From contig DAAN01000030.1 in the NCBI GenBank assembly GCA_001701135.1, positions 378,495-442,494 on the forward strand: DNA of 64,000 nt, written 5' to 3'. Below the pieces are notes generated by a model, which saw only the letters and a list, made by a program, of their open reading frames with translations, ran no database searches and had not been told where the DNA came from. Positions 1 to 11,343 of the stretch are shown here, one piece after another (position 1 is the stretch's first letter; each line of letters opens with the position of its first letter). Both the position numbers and the translations under genes were made by a program. Origin of the DNA: Bacteroidales bacterium H3 (GTDB lineage: Bacteria > Bacteroidota > Bacteroidia > Bacteroidales > Muribaculaceae).

Positions 1-2
1 GG

Positions 3-128
3 GAGCTTTCCAACTTCACTCCCGGAGCTGTGTGTCTGACTCTATCCAGCATCCCGTTCGATCCCGACGACTATCTCGGCTCCCCCGAAGAATATGCCGA
101 ATTCCTGGCCTCGCGCCGTAAAAAATAA
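3..128 (+). CDS. C-terminal end of an unidentified protein (partial)
   Basis: An open frame runs from the window edge to TAA at 126-128 and gives 41 residues, ending in a basic tail (SRRKK). The frame is codon-like and is followed by a tRNA gene on the same strand. The 5' part lies outside the window and I do not recognise the family from this tail. Confidence 0.55.
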   Translation, partial: ELSNFTPGAVCLTLSSIPFDPDDYLGSPEEYAEFLASRRKK

Positions 129-185
129 TTTGTCGGAATGCGGATTATTCACTAAATTTGCATCCGCAAAGCCATTCAGGCACAT

Positions 186-257
186 GTGCCCATAGTTCAA
201 TGGATAGAATAACGGATTCCGGTTCCGTCGATTAGGGTTCGACTCCCTATGGGCATA
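186..257 (+). tRNA. tRNA-Arg (anticodon CCG)
   Basis: The sequence folds as a cloverleaf. The acceptor stem is GTGCCCA with TGGGCAT (first pair G-U). The D stem is GTTC/GAAT. The anticodon stem is ACGGA/TCCGT around loop TTCCGGT, and the T arm is TAGGG-TTCGACT-CCCTA. The anticodon at 219-221 is CCG, which reads CGG (Arg). No CCA is encoded. A strong terminator follows. Confidence 0.93.
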
Positions 258-263
258 CTCCCG

Positions 264-300
264 CAGCGACTCCCCTGTCTAAGGGCGTCGCTGTTTTTTT
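264..300 (+). terminator. Rho-independent terminator of tRNA-Arg
   Basis: A CAGCGAC/GTCGCTG stem is followed directly by a run of seven T. It lies seven bases after the tRNA. Confidence 0.85.
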
Positions 301-356
301 ATCTTTCTCCCTACAAACAATTTATGAATTATTAAGCATCGGGATGCGGTGAAGTC

Positions 357-388
357 ATTGGGTTTTAAGCAAAAAATTCGTAACTTTG
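357..388 (+). promoter_or_regulatory. Bacteroidetes-type promoter
   Basis: A -7 box TAACTTTG lies at 381-388, and ATTG at 357-360 is exactly 20 bases upstream as the -33 box. It lies about 20 bases before the ATG at 410. This rules out the upstream TTG at 386 as the start, because that codon is inside the -7 box. Confidence 0.8.
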
Positions 389-409
389 CAAGTTAACATT
401 CCCCGCCCG

Positions 410-1759
410 ATGAAACAACACATTCTCAGGCTTTTTGCCATCTTCGCCATTGCGGCAGGTGTCGGCATCCCGACGCTTTCCGCTCAGATCTCTTTCTCAG
501 GCAACGCCCTGCCCCCAGTGACCGACACCCCCGATGCCGTGACCGGGCTGAAGGCCGTTTACACCCTGCAGTCGACCGCCGGTGTTACCGTGAACTACAC
601 CGCCGGAGGCGCCTCGGCAGCCGGCGTGAAATGGCAGAAATACTCTAATCTCGGCGGAGGATATGCACAGGATGTGCCGTCGACATTTTCGGGGAATGTG
701 AGTTCCGTGGCGCTTACCGGCGACGATGCCGGATACATAATTGACGACGGAGGCACGCGCACCTGCATCTGGGTGGTCAATTACGCCAACCATCCGTGTC
801 GCCTCGAGTCACTTTCGGTTTCGCCCGAGCAGGACTGTCTATCGGCGTCGCTGATCTTCACCGGCTCGGCTGACAAAATCACATATTACACCGTCAACGG
901 CGTGCCCCGCACCCTATCCCGCGATCTTATTCTCAAATACAACACTCTCGCGTTCAACGCCGAAAGCAATAGCTACGAGCAGACTCCTCAACAGCAACAT
1001 GAAGATTTCATCACCGGTGAGATCCATATCCCCGCGCCTCTTTGCAGCACCGACTTCACCCTGTCGGGCGACCGTTTTCTCAACGCATGGGGCAGAGACG
1101 TGTCCGTGACTTCATCAACCTACACCGCCCGTGCCGTGGAAGCTGTGACATCGGCCGTGCAGGAAAAACGCGACAATGACAATGAGCAGAAAACCGACGG
1201 CGACGGCTCTGCTCTCGGAGGAAGCGCTCCGGTCACAGTCACTTTCGAAGCGCAGGTAACCGACGCTGCCATCTACCACGAGTGGCAGTTTGCTTTCGAC
1301 CCATCGTTTGACATTATCGACATGCGCAACTCCGAACTATCGGTCACGCGTACTTTCAATGAATACGGCACGGTTTACGCCCGCTTTATCTGCGGAGATG
1401 ACTCAGGCGAATGCACCTGGACATCGGAGACATATACCATCGCCGTCGGCGAATCACGACTCGAATGCCCCAATGCTTTCTCACCCGGTTCATCCGAGGG
1501 GGTTAACGACGAATGGAAAGTCTCATACAAGTCAATCGTGAAATTCGACTGCCACATCTTCAACCGATGGGGGCAGGAAATGGCCCATCTCACCGACCCG
1601 TCGCAGGGCTGGGATGGACGTTATGGAGGCAAACTCGTGAAATCGGGAGTCTTCTTTTATGTGATTAAGGCCGAAGGAGCCGACGGCAAGAAGTATAAAC
1701 TCTCGGGCGACATCAACGTGCTCCATATGAAGCGAGAGAACAATCTCCCTAAGAATTAA
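410..1759 (+). CDS. Secreted protein with T9SS type B (gliding motility-associated) C-terminal domain
   Basis: The 449-residue product starts with a signal peptide (basic MKQHILR, a hydrophobic core, then a cut near LSAQ). The middle is an Ig/PKD-like beta-rich region. The last ~95 residues, beginning at CPNAFSPG and including FNRWGQ, a WDG motif and SGVFFYVI, match the CHU_C-type domain recognised by the type IX secretion system. The protein is therefore probably exported to the cell surface or medium. Its cargo function is unknown. I chose ATG 410 because the in-frame TTG at 386 lies inside the promoter. It is upstream of uvrA on the same strand with a 21-base gap. Confidence 0.85.
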   Translation: MKQHILRLFAIFAIAAGVGIPTLSAQISFSGNALPPVTDTPDAVTGLKAVYTLQSTAGVTVNYTAGGASAAGVKWQKYSNLGGGYAQDVPSTFSGNVSSVALTGDDAGYIIDDGGTRTCIWVVNYANHPCRLESLSVSPEQDCLSASLIFTGSADKITYYTVNGVPRTLSRDLILKYNTLAFNAESNSYEQTPQQQHEDFITGEIHIPAPLCSTDFTLSGDRFLNAWGRDVSVTSSTYTARAVEAVTSAVQEKRDNDNEQKTDGDGSALGGSAPVTVTFEAQVTDAAIYHEWQFAFDPSFDIIDMRNSELSVTRTFNEYGTVYARFICGDDSGECTWTSETYTIAVGESRLECPNAFSPGSSEGVNDEWKVSYKSIVKFDCHIFNRWGQEMAHLTDPSQGWDGRYGGKLVKSGVFFYVIKAEGADGKKYKLSGDINVLHMKRENNLPKN

Positions 1760-1780
1760 GCGCTTTAATAATTACAGGCA

Positions 1781-4645
<2,865 letters not shown>

Positions 4646-4651
4646 CACATT

Positions 4652-4687
4652 GGCGCCCCGCAGTCAAAAGGCTGACTGCGGGACGCC
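4652..4687. terminator. Convergent bidirectional hairpin
   Basis: A perfect 10-bp stem, CCCGCAGTCA/TGACTGCGGG, extended by GGCG/CGCC, lies between the convergent uvrA and the minus-strand gene at 4704. There is no long T run, so termination is inferred from its position. Confidence 0.6.
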
Positions 4688-4703
4688 TGTGTATGTGCAA
4701 CAA

Positions 4704-5915
4704 TTATCTGACAATCGTTTTGTGGCCGTTTACAATGTATATGCCGGGGGCCAGGCCGTCGGTTGAATCGGAATGGCTGCGCACCATGGCGCCAGTGATG
4801 CTGTAAATCGGGCCATCTGTCGGAGTTTCGTCAGCAACGGCGCTCTCAACGCCTGTCACGTATGTTCCCTCCACCATCACCTGCTTTTTGGGATAGCTGA
4901 AATAAACTATCGCCACGGGCTGCGAGGCACTAAAATCCTGCACACGCCAGGCATTGCTGGTGCTTCCGTTAAATGTCTGGTAATCGAGCCACTGATTGGC
5001 CGGCGCGTCCACCCTGTTTGACGAAGGGGAATATCTGGGCGAGCTGTTCACAATATCCCAGTTATCGCCGAGCTTGGTCACAAAGCTGAATTCCGCCGTG
5101 CCTGTAAACTCTACTATGAACTGATAGGTGCCCGGTTCACCTTCGATGGGGGTTCCCACAATGCCGTAATCAGGAGTCCAGGAATGGTCTTTTATCTGTC
5201 CTACCAGAATGGGGACTATATAGGTGGTTATCGAGCCGTCGGCCGAACTCGAAAGTGTGGTGCCGTTAATGGTTGTGGTCACTGTAATCGAGAGCGCGGT
5301 GGTGGCTCCTTCAGCGAGATTCTCCAGACCGAAACTTCCTTTTGTTTCTGTGATTTCAAGATGCTGGGTCTGGGGTTGACCATTTTTATCTTTATAGGTC
5401 AATGTGACTGAATACTCCTGACCGGGCTCAGCCGTCGACGGAGGTGTGATAGTGAAGAACACATCCCCTTTGTCCACGCCGGTGGCATTTGATTCCAGAG
5501 AGATAGCCAGAGCCGGAGTCGGCGAGCCGGTCACACAGCGCAGTTTCATTTTATCAGGCCAGAAATCAAACACCACATTATACATCACGCGGCCATCCTG
5601 TGCCTGCATATCCTTGCCGGGGTGCTGAAGATTGAGATCGACACCCTCGGTGATACCCGACTGGCCGTTCTCGGCAGCACCGTAGATATATGGGTCTTGG
5701 TTGCTACCTCCCTGCTGGTATTGACTCGAGTAGATTTTAAAATTTTTGTCCAGCTTTGGAAGGGTTAGTGTATAGCACTCCATTGTCGCGTTCCATGAGA
5801 ACCAATATTTCTGATTGTCGCCATGAAAATCAAGATAATAATCCTGATCAGTCTGGGCAGCCACATTCATTATTGATATAATGGCTGTGAGAAGAAGCAA
5901 AGCAAATTTTTTCAT
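4704..5915 (-). CDS. Secreted protein with T9SS type A-like sorting domain
   Basis: The product has 403 residues. The N terminus is a clear signal peptide (MKKFALLLLTAIISI, cut after VAAQ). Beta-rich, Ig-like repeats follow. The last ~40 residues (YSITGAMV ... LAPGIYIVNG ... IVR) match the Por-secretion C-terminal sorting domain, so export by type IX secretion is likely. I do not recognise the N-terminal domain. It may bind a carbohydrate, but nothing in the sequence proves this. It is a single gene, convergent with uvrA. Confidence 0.8.
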   Translation of the reverse strand: MKKFALLLLTAIISIMNVAAQTDQDYYLDFHGDNQKYWFSWNATMECYTLTLPKLDKNFKIYSSQYQQGGSNQDPYIYGAAENGQSGITEGVDLNLQHPGKDMQAQDGRVMYNVVFDFWPDKMKLRCVTGSPTPALAISLESNATGVDKGDVFFTITPPSTAEPGQEYSVTLTYKDKNGQPQTQHLEITETKGSFGLENLAEGATTALSITVTTTINGTTLSSSADGSITTYIVPILVGQIKDHSWTPDYGIVGTPIEGEPGTYQFIVEFTGTAEFSFVTKLGDNWDIVNSSPRYSPSSNRVDAPANQWLDYQTFNGSTSNAWRVQDFSASQPVAIVYFSYPKKQVMVEGTYVTGVESAVADETPTDGPIYSITGAMVRSHSDSTDGLAPGIYIVNGHKTIVR

Positions 5916-5971
5916 CGGAATAAATAGTTATAGTTAATAGGTCGTCATGATTTACGGAAAGCGTAACAATG

Positions 5972-6343
5972 TCAGCGAGGCTCCTGTCCGAATCGGTTCG
6001 GGCCGGGCTGACCGGCATTGGCCGCAAGGATCAGAAACCATATCTCCCCTATCACGGGAACAAGCCAGATGAATATCCAGCCTCCGCCCTTGCCGATGTC
6101 GTGCATGCGGCGAACTCCCACCGAAATAGCAGGGAGCACCAGCACCACCCCCGTCAACCAACTGAGGATCGAAACCAGCATCGGACGGCCGTTGTCATCC
6201 CCTAATATATCACCGAGAAGATATATGAAAATATACAATATAAGAATTAACAGTGCGAAATACCAGAATTCCGACCGTGACGCACGACCGTTGAAATCAA
6301 GGAATTTCACAAACACGCTGCCGACCGACTGAGAGAATGTCAT
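5972..6343 (-). CDS. DUF805 family small membrane protein
   Basis: The 123-residue product has the DUF805 pattern: FNGRASRSEFWYF at the front, three to four hydrophobic segments, the VRRMHDIGKGGGW motif in the middle, and a short polar tail with Gly and Pro (QPGPNRFG). The family is of unknown function in the inner membrane. The ATG at 6343 is preferred. The longer frame starts at a TTG at 6415 and adds residues not seen in the family. Confidence 0.85.
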   Translation of the reverse strand: MTFSQSVGSVFVKFLDFNGRASRSEFWYFALLILILYIFIYLLGDILGDDNGRPMLVSILSWLTGVVLVLPAISVGVRRMHDIGKGGGWIFIWLVPVIGEIWFLILAANAGQPGPNRFGQEPR

Positions 6344-6509
6344 CTTTATTAATTGATTAGATATTTTTTTAAATATAAACACTCCACCGTGCGCATTGTT
6401 CTGTGATCTCCTCAATTATGAGGGTGGCGCCGTCTGTCATCTGCATTGTCTATGGGGGTAAATTAGGGGGACAAAGCCTCTGAAAGTAGTTTATTCGGAG
6501 TATATTGTT

Positions 6510-6517
6510 TAACTTTG
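6510..6517 (+). promoter_or_regulatory. -7 box TAACTTTG
   Basis: This is a perfect TAnnTTTG box. The -33 box is weak (TTTA at 6490-6493, 16-bp spacing). It ends only 8 bases before the ATG at 6526, so the transcript would be nearly leaderless if this box is used. Confidence 0.55.
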
Positions 6518-6525
6518 TGGATGCA

Positions 6526-8121
6526 ATGAGTTCACGTAACAATTATTTTATCTTTCTTCCTTACATCCTTCTGCTGCTTCTGTTACCGGCATGTTCCGGC
6601 CGCAAATCCAATCCGGAATCTTTCTGGGATACAGGTTTCCCTGAAACAGACAGCATACTTACGCTCATCGACAGCCTCGAGAACCCGGCGTCATACGGCG
6701 GGAGCGATGTTATCGACTTCGACCGTCTGTACCTCTTATATCAGTCGATCGACAGCATCCACAGCAGCCGCACCGACAGCGTCTCGCAGTCGCTCACTCT
6801 ATTTGCACGTGCTGCAGCCAGCGATGAAGCCGACTTCAACGACATCAAGGCATATGCCCTCGATTCTGCCGCCCTCAGCCTTCTCGACTCCGCTGCCACA
6901 CCTTATTTTTACAACCGGCTGGCTTACGAAAAGGCATTTCTGAATCCCGACATCACCTCAGAGACCGGCGTACTCTACAACGCCGTAGCCTATTTCAGTT
7001 CCATAAACGACAGTATCCTCGTCACCGATGCCCTATACGCCCTTAACGAAGCATATGCCAACATCTGGGACGAGGCAACCATGAACCAGTGCTACAACGA
7101 CATTATCCGTTTCAGCAAGGCCGCCAACAATCAGCTGCGTAGTCTCATGAAATTCAACATCCTCATGGACAAACGCGCAAACGACTCCGTCGCCTACGCG
7201 GCCAGCATCGACTCTATCCGCCACGACAAAGCATTCTTCGACAGCGCACCCACCGTAGGCGTTGTCATCTATTCCGACATATACCGACTGACAGGCGAGG
7301 AAGCCGCCCTCGACACAGCAGCCGCATACATGCAGAGTATTCGCTTTTATCATGAATGTAAACGCGTTTACGCATCACAGCGACTCCGGTGCGAAATGAG
7401 CAACAACTCCCCCGCCGACTCGCTCCGGGCGTTGGCTTATATGCTCACCCCCGGAATGGAATATCCCGGCACAATAGAAATCGAAACTCTTCCAATCCTC
7501 CGCGACTACTACACATATTGCGGCAACAGCGACAGCGCCGCAATCGTGCAGGCCATGCTCTCCGAACTCACCACCAAAGCCAAGGCATACAAAGCCGCAA
7601 CCGAGATGACCCGCATGAACATGGAGCGGCATCTCGAACGCGCCCTCGCCAACCGCGACATACACTCCTCCAAATCACGCAGAACATGGCTCTGGATCTC
7701 AGCCATCACATTCATCATAATCCTCCTCGGAGCAGCGACACTGATCGCACGGCTCAACCGCCGCAAACGTCAATGCGAGGAATCACTCGGCAAAGAACTC
7801 GAACTCGCCCGTCGGCGCATCACAATAGCAAAACTCCAGGAAGTAGAAAAAGGACAAAGCGAAGATGACTGGGAACGATTCCAGGCCGTCTTCGTGGAAA
7901 TGCACCCCGACTTCCCCGAAAACCTACGCCGGGCATGCCCAGCACTCACCAAAGGCGACATACGCATGTGCGCCCTCCTGAGCATGGACATGGACACCAA
8001 ACACATCGCCCGCATCCTCGGCATCAACCCCGAATCCGTCAAAAAACACCGCCAGCGCCTACGCGCCAAATTCGGCATCCCTCCCGGCGTCGACTGGCCC
8101 CAATTCCTCTCCCGCTTCTGA
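6526..8121 (+). CDS. TPR-containing membrane lipoprotein with C-terminal LuxR-like HTH
   Basis: The 531-residue product starts with a lipoprotein signal (hydrophobic LLLLLLPACSG; lipid-attached Cys). Helical TPR-like repeats rich in Asp/Ser/Ala fill the periplasmic part. A transmembrane segment lies near residues 388-408, then a coiled coil (about 415-445). A cytoplasmic HTH at the end (MDTKHIARILGINPESVKKHRQRLR) resembles LuxR/GerE-type DNA-binding domains. The layout suggests a one-component membrane regulator of a kind common in Bacteroidales; the signal and targets are unknown. ATG 6526 is preferred over TTG 6505 because it gives a clean lipoprotein signal. Confidence 0.8.
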   Translation: MSSRNNYFIFLPYILLLLLLPACSGRKSNPESFWDTGFPETDSILTLIDSLENPASYGGSDVIDFDRLYLLYQSIDSIHSSRTDSVSQSLTLFARAAASDEADFNDIKAYALDSAALSLLDSAATPYFYNRLAYEKAFLNPDITSETGVLYNAVAYFSSINDSILVTDALYALNEAYANIWDEATMNQCYNDIIRFSKAANNQLRSLMKFNILMDKRANDSVAYAASIDSIRHDKAFFDSAPTVGVVIYSDIYRLTGEEAALDTAAAYMQSIRFYHECKRVYASQRLRCEMSNNSPADSLRALAYMLTPGMEYPGTIEIETLPILRDYYTYCGNSDSAAIVQAMLSELTTKAKAYKAATEMTRMNMERHLERALANRDIHSSKSRRTWLWISAITFIIILLGAATLIARLNRRKRQCEESLGKELELARRRITIAKLQEVEKGQSEDDWERFQAVFVEMHPDFPENLRRACPALTKGDIRMCALLSMDMDTKHIARILGINPESVKKHRQRLRAKFGIPPGVDWPQFLSRF

Positions 8122-8225
8122 TCACCCGCCAACAGCAAACAAATAAATAAACAAACAAACAACACCCCCCAAAAACATCAAAAAACATAAATAAGATACC
8201 GTCCAAACAAAAAAGCGGCAAAAAA

Positions 8226-8257
8226 TTTGCACAACTAAAAAAAAGTCCCTACCTTTG
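8226..8257 (+). promoter_or_regulatory. Promoter of tRNA-Lys
   Basis: TTTG at 8226-8229, a 20-bp spacer and TACCTTTG at 8250-8257 make a near-perfect Bacteroidetes housekeeping promoter. It lies 63 bases before the tRNA. The 8122-8225 stretch before it is low-complexity (AAAC/AAAT runs) and holds nothing else I can see. Confidence 0.88.
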
Positions 8258-8320
8258 CACTGCTTTTGAGGAAGAACCCTCGGAGCCGTCCCGATTAAAA
8301 CCGGGCACGAAACCAAAGGA

Positions 8321-8393
8321 GATTCGCTAGCTCAGCTGGTAGAGCACAACACTTTTAATGTTGGGGTCGTGGGTTCGAGCCCCACGCGGATCA
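8321..8393 (+). tRNA. tRNA-Lys (anticodon TTT)
   Basis: The cloverleaf has acceptor GATTCGC/GCGGATC, D arm GCTC/GAGC, anticodon stem CAACA/TGTTG with loop CTTTTAA (anticodon at 8354-8356), T arm GTGGG/CCCAC and discriminator A8393. No CCA is encoded. An integrase gene lies 479 bases downstream, so this gene is the likely integration target of the element that follows. Confidence 0.95.
8369..8393 (+). other. Putative left attachment site (3' end of tRNA-Lys)
   Basis: Integrases of this kind often use the T arm and acceptor 3' half of a tRNA as core site. The host-type genes stop here and the ICE genes start. The expected second copy of this ~25-bp segment is not found elsewhere in the window, so the right end lies outside it. 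Confidence 0.5.
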
Positions 8394-8396
8394 CTG

Positions 8397-8424
8397 AAGG
8401 GTCATCTTAGGATGGCCCTTTTTT
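8397..8424 (+). terminator. Terminator after tRNA-Lys
   Basis: A stem made of AAGGGTCATC and GGATGGCCCTT (with G-U pairs) is followed by TTTT. Confidence 0.7.
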
Positions 8425-8475
8425 GTGTCCGTAACTGCCACTGCGTCAGCGTTTAGCAATTTAGTAACGCTTTGA

Positions 8476-8721
8476 TTTGGAACAATTTAGCACTACTGCT
8501 GTTTTCAGTCCGTAGCCCATTGTAGCATTTGTTAGTTTCGATTTAGCACATTACCTTTGGTACAAATTTCGTGGATGTACCACAAAAATGTACCACAAAT
8601 GTACCGGCATTTCACCAAAATATCTGTCACCCTCGGCACCCCCGTTTTCGCTATGGTGTCAGGGCGTCGCTTCTGGAGGCAAAACGTTGGTTTCTACTAT
8701 TTTGTGCTAAATCGTTCCAAA
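8476..8721. repeat. 18-bp inverted repeats near the ICE end
   Basis: TTTGGAACAATTTAGCAC at 8476-8493 recurs inverted at 8704-8721 with one change (A to G). The core CGATTTAGCAC also appears at 8539-8549. The position between tRNA-Lys and the integrase fits arm-type integrase or excision-factor sites; the role is inferred. Confidence 0.6.
8528..8559 (+). promoter_or_regulatory. Likely integrase promoter
   Basis: TTTG at 8528-8531, a 20-bp spacer and TACCTTTG at 8552-8559 give a consensus promoter. The transcript would have a ~300-nt leader before the integrase ATG, and would start next to the TGTACCAC repeats. Confidence 0.7.
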
Positions 8722-8828
8722 AGATTCAGGGGTGGCAACACCGCGCTGACGGAAGGCGTTAAGATGGTGTGTGGTACACCTGTGGTACATTTCCCGAGCC
8801 GTGTGGTACACGCTTTTTCGTGTACCAC
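8576..8828. repeat. Cluster of TGTACCAC/GTGGTACA 8-mers
   Basis: The 8-mer TGTACCAC occurs at 8576, 8589 and 8821, with a near copy TGTACCGG at 8600. Its complement GTGGTACA occurs at 8771, 8782 and 8803. Seven sites in about 250 bp is far above chance. Candidates are integrase arm sites or operators downstream of the 8528-8559 promoter. Confidence 0.7.
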
Positions 8829-8871
8829 AACCCCACCGAAAACAATGTATCACCCTTAATACCATTAGATT

Positions 8872-9996
8872 ATGGCAGGAATACCGCAAATCAAAGTAAT
8901 TTTCGACCGCCGCAAGAAGGCTTCGGCAGTCACGACGGGCACCGTGGAGATAGAGGTGTCCTACAACCGCGAGCGCGTCCGGCTCTCCACCGGTGTCGCA
9001 GTCCTCAAGCAGCAGTGGAGCGGAAGGGAGGTTGTCAACCATCCCGAGGCCGACAGGCTCAACGAACAGATCCGCCGCGTTTACGACGGTCTGCACGAAA
9101 AGATGGCGACCATCGCCTCCAAGAAGGGCGAGTACGACCTTTCCCTTCTCAAGAAGGTGAAGAAGACAAAGGTGCAGGGCTCGTCGGGCGGCTTCCTCGA
9201 CTGGCTCGAAGAGCGCATCTACATGAGGCCGGTGACCGAATCGACACGCCGCCAGCACCTCGTCATGCTCAAATGTCTGCGCGAGTTCGGGCTTATCCGC
9301 TTCTTCTGCGACCTGACACCGAAGAACATCCGCCTGTGGGATGACTTCATTCGCAAGCGCGTGACGGCCCAGTCGTCGGTCCACGGCTACCACAAGAGGT
9401 TGAAGCCCTACATCATAGAGGCAATCCAGTTCGAGAAGCTGGAGTCCAATCCCTACGACGGCATGAGGATTTCCCGGGGCAAGTCGGAGGGGATAAAGTT
9501 TCTCACCGAGGAGGAGCGCGACCGGGTGGAAGCCCTGGAGCTGTACGGCATGACAGAGAAGGTGCGCGATATGTTCATCTTCTCCTGCTACACGGGGCTC
9601 GCCTACTCCGACCTCGTGAAGATCAAGAAATCCGACGTGTTCATGCAGGGAGAGGATTACTGCATACGCGACAAACGCCTGAAAACCGGTATGCCGTACA
9701 CCATTGTGCTGCTCCCCAAAGCCATAGCCATACTGCGCAAGTATGACTACAATCTCAATCTGATGAGCAACCAGAAGTGCAACGACCAGCTCAAACTGAT
9801 AGCGAGCATGGCGAAGTTGCACATCAACCTGACAATGCACGTCGGCCGCCATACCTTCGCAACCTGGGCCTTGACAAAGGGCGTGGGTATCGAGACAGTG
9901 AGCAAGATGCTCGCCCACTCCAACGTGACGATGACCGAGAAATACGCCCAGGTTCTCCAGACAAGCGTCATCCAGGGCTTTGACAAGCTGAAATAG
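8872..9996 (+). CDS. Tyrosine recombinase/integrase of the ICE
   Basis: The 374-residue product would insert and excise the element at tRNA-Lys. An N-terminal arm-binding region and SAM-like core-binding domain (about 105-200) precede the catalytic domain. Catalytic residues visible are HVGR (H323, R326), H349 and the nucleophile Y358. The first catalytic Arg of the usual TGLR motif is replaced by Ala (TGLAYSD, A244), as in CTnDOT-like integrases, which lack this Arg. It is convergent with the regulator at 10027. Confidence 0.93.
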   Translation: MAGIPQIKVIFDRRKKASAVTTGTVEIEVSYNRERVRLSTGVAVLKQQWSGREVVNHPEADRLNEQIRRVYDGLHEKMATIASKKGEYDLSLLKKVKKTKVQGSSGGFLDWLEERIYMRPVTESTRRQHLVMLKCLREFGLIRFFCDLTPKNIRLWDDFIRKRVTAQSSVHGYHKRLKPYIIEAIQFEKLESNPYDGMRISRGKSEGIKFLTEEERDRVEALELYGMTEKVRDMFIFSCYTGLAYSDLVKIKKSDVFMQGEDYCIRDKRLKTGMPYTIVLLPKAIAILRKYDYNLNLMSNQKCNDQLKLIASMAKLHINLTMHVGRHTFATWALTKGVGIETVSKMLAHSNVTMTEKYAQVLQTSVIQGFDKLK

Positions 9997-10026
9997 TAAT
10001 CAGATATATTCAACAATAAAATGCCG

Positions 10027-10491
10027 TCACTTCTTCCGGGAGGTGGCGGCTTTCTTGCTTTCGGCCAGCTCGGTGCGCAGTCTCTCGATTTCGCCGGCCT
10101 GTTCCTCGACTCTTTTCTCCAGACGCTCGACACGCCCGGCCAGCGGGCCTGTCAGCTCCGTTATGCTCTTTATTATATCAGCCATGCTGCCGAGGATATA
10201 GGAAAAGCGGTCCATCTGGGGCATGGCTGTTTCCGCTTCCTGAAACTGGCGTGGGTTCTCGTCCATCATCACACCCTCGCCTTTCCATATCCAGTCGTAT
10301 CTCAGGGCCGGATAAATACCGCACAGGCTCTTGACAAAACGCTCCGACACGTTTGTCTTCCCGGTAATCACCTGCGACAACGCGCTCGGGTTGTAGCCCA
10401 TTCTTTCGGCTATGGCGCGGTTGGAAGTGAACAGCCTGTTGTCCTTAAGCCATTCCATAGCCTGTCTTATCCTGTTTCTTATGTCGTCCAT
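10027..10491 (-). CDS. Helix-turn-helix (XRE-like) regulator with C-terminal coiled coil
   Basis: The 154-residue product has an HTH near residues 8-60 (NRAIAERMGYNPSALSQVITGKTNVS) and a C-terminal coiled coil (about 105-150). This layout resembles phage-type repressors in Bacteroidales. It sits between the integrase and a divergent HTH gene, a position that suits control of integration or excision. The ATG at 10491 is preferred to an upstream GTG at 10566. Confidence 0.8.
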   Translation of the reverse strand: MDDIRNRIRQAMEWLKDNRLFTSNRAIAERMGYNPSALSQVITGKTNVSERFVKSLCGIYPALRYDWIWKGEGVMMDENPRQFQEAETAMPQMDRFSYILGSMADIIKSITELTGPLAGRVERLEKRVEEQAGEIERLRTELAESKKAATSRKK

Positions 10492-10652
10492 ATCATTGTG
10501 TTTATAATTTATAATCAATTCGATTAGATATTTCCAATAATAACAATCCAAACAATCATTTAGCACGATTGGTTTGTTAGTGATAATACAATCAACTAAT
10601 TTCGATTAATCATTTCTAACCGCAAAGATAATCATTTTTCTAAATATGACTA
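10492..10652. promoter_or_regulatory. Divergent control region
   Basis: The region is AT-rich. A minus-strand -7 box (TATCTTTG, read from 10630 to 10623) drives the repressor with a ~120-nt leader. Several CGATTA/TAATCG-type elements (near 10523, 10567 and 10602) are candidate operators for the HTH protein. Confidence 0.5.
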
Positions 10653-10976
10653 ATGGTTACTAAGCGAAAAATAAGGACAGCACTAAAAAACAATAAGATT
10701 ATGAGCGATGACAGACGCATAGCCATGAGGCTTACAAAAATCGAGAACACCCTTGAGGAGATACGGCGGACTATAACGGGGCCGGAGCCCGCCGACCGTC
10801 CGATAACGGTAAACGAGGCCGCCGAGATAATGCACTGCCCGGCACAGCGGGTGCGCGACTCGATACGAGACGGCACCCTGAAGGCCGAGCGCAACGGACG
10901 GCGGTACTATCTGTCATTATATGACGTGATGGCCCGTGCCGGATACCGTACCCTTGAAAAAAAACGACAGACCTGA
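10653..10976 (+). CDS. Excisionase-like HTH protein
   Basis: The 107-residue protein has a charged helical N-terminal half and a winged HTH of the helix-turn-helix 17 type (VNEAAEIMHCPAQRVRDSIRDGTLKAERNGRRYYLSL is one continuous domain; key parts VNEAAE and RNGRRYY). Such proteins act as excisionases or regulators in Bacteroidales ICEs. ATG 10653 is used; ATG 10701 (MSDDRRIAM) is a serious alternative. Confidence 0.72.
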   Translation: MVTKRKIRTALKNNKIMSDDRRIAMRLTKIENTLEEIRRTITGPEPADRPITVNEAAEIMHCPAQRVRDSIRDGTLKAERNGRRYYLSLYDVMARAGYRTLEKKRQT

Positions 10977-11002
10977 TTCATTTTATAAATAAGGACAAAG
11001 CT

Positions 11003-11299
11003 ATGACTACAAATGAAATAAAGGCGATGGACGCAAGATGCCTGAACGAATACCTGTCCACACTGCCAAACACCGACCACCGTTTCTTCGTGTCGGCCGT
11101 GGTGGAAGCCTGCGGCAACGGCATAAAGAGAAAGACCTTCTACAACTGGAAGGCGGGATGCTGCTGCATACCCTCCTTCTGCAAGGCGGAGATCGAGAGG
11201 CTTGCCGGGCGCACGGTTTTCCCAAAGGAGCTGTATATTGACGGCGATGGCTTGGTGGCACAATCAAACCATCCCGGCGATGAACCGGAAATATCCTGA
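11003..11299 (+). CDS. Hypothetical ICE protein
   Basis: The 98-residue product has no family I recognise. The first half (DARCLNEYLSTLP, KRKTFYNWKAG) looks like a small helical DNA-binding fold. Cys-Cys-Cys lies near residue 52. An ATAAGGA stretch precedes the ATG by about 10 bases. It sits between the excisionase-like gene and the replication genes on the same strand. Confidence 0.65.
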   Translation: MTTNEIKAMDARCLNEYLSTLPNTDHRFFVSAVVEACGNGIKRKTFYNWKAGCCCIPSFCKAEIERLAGRTVFPKELYIDGDGLVAQSNHPGDEPEIS

Positions 11300-11343
11300 C
11301 ACCGGTCTTATACCGGCAACAACTGTGAACCCCTGTAATAGAG

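Noticed and set aside
8707..9918. 403-codon open frame on the minus strand across the integrase
   Set aside because: It is the shadow of a well-supported integrase gene. The translation is rich in His/Val/Leu without domain features, and it runs through the integration-site repeats.
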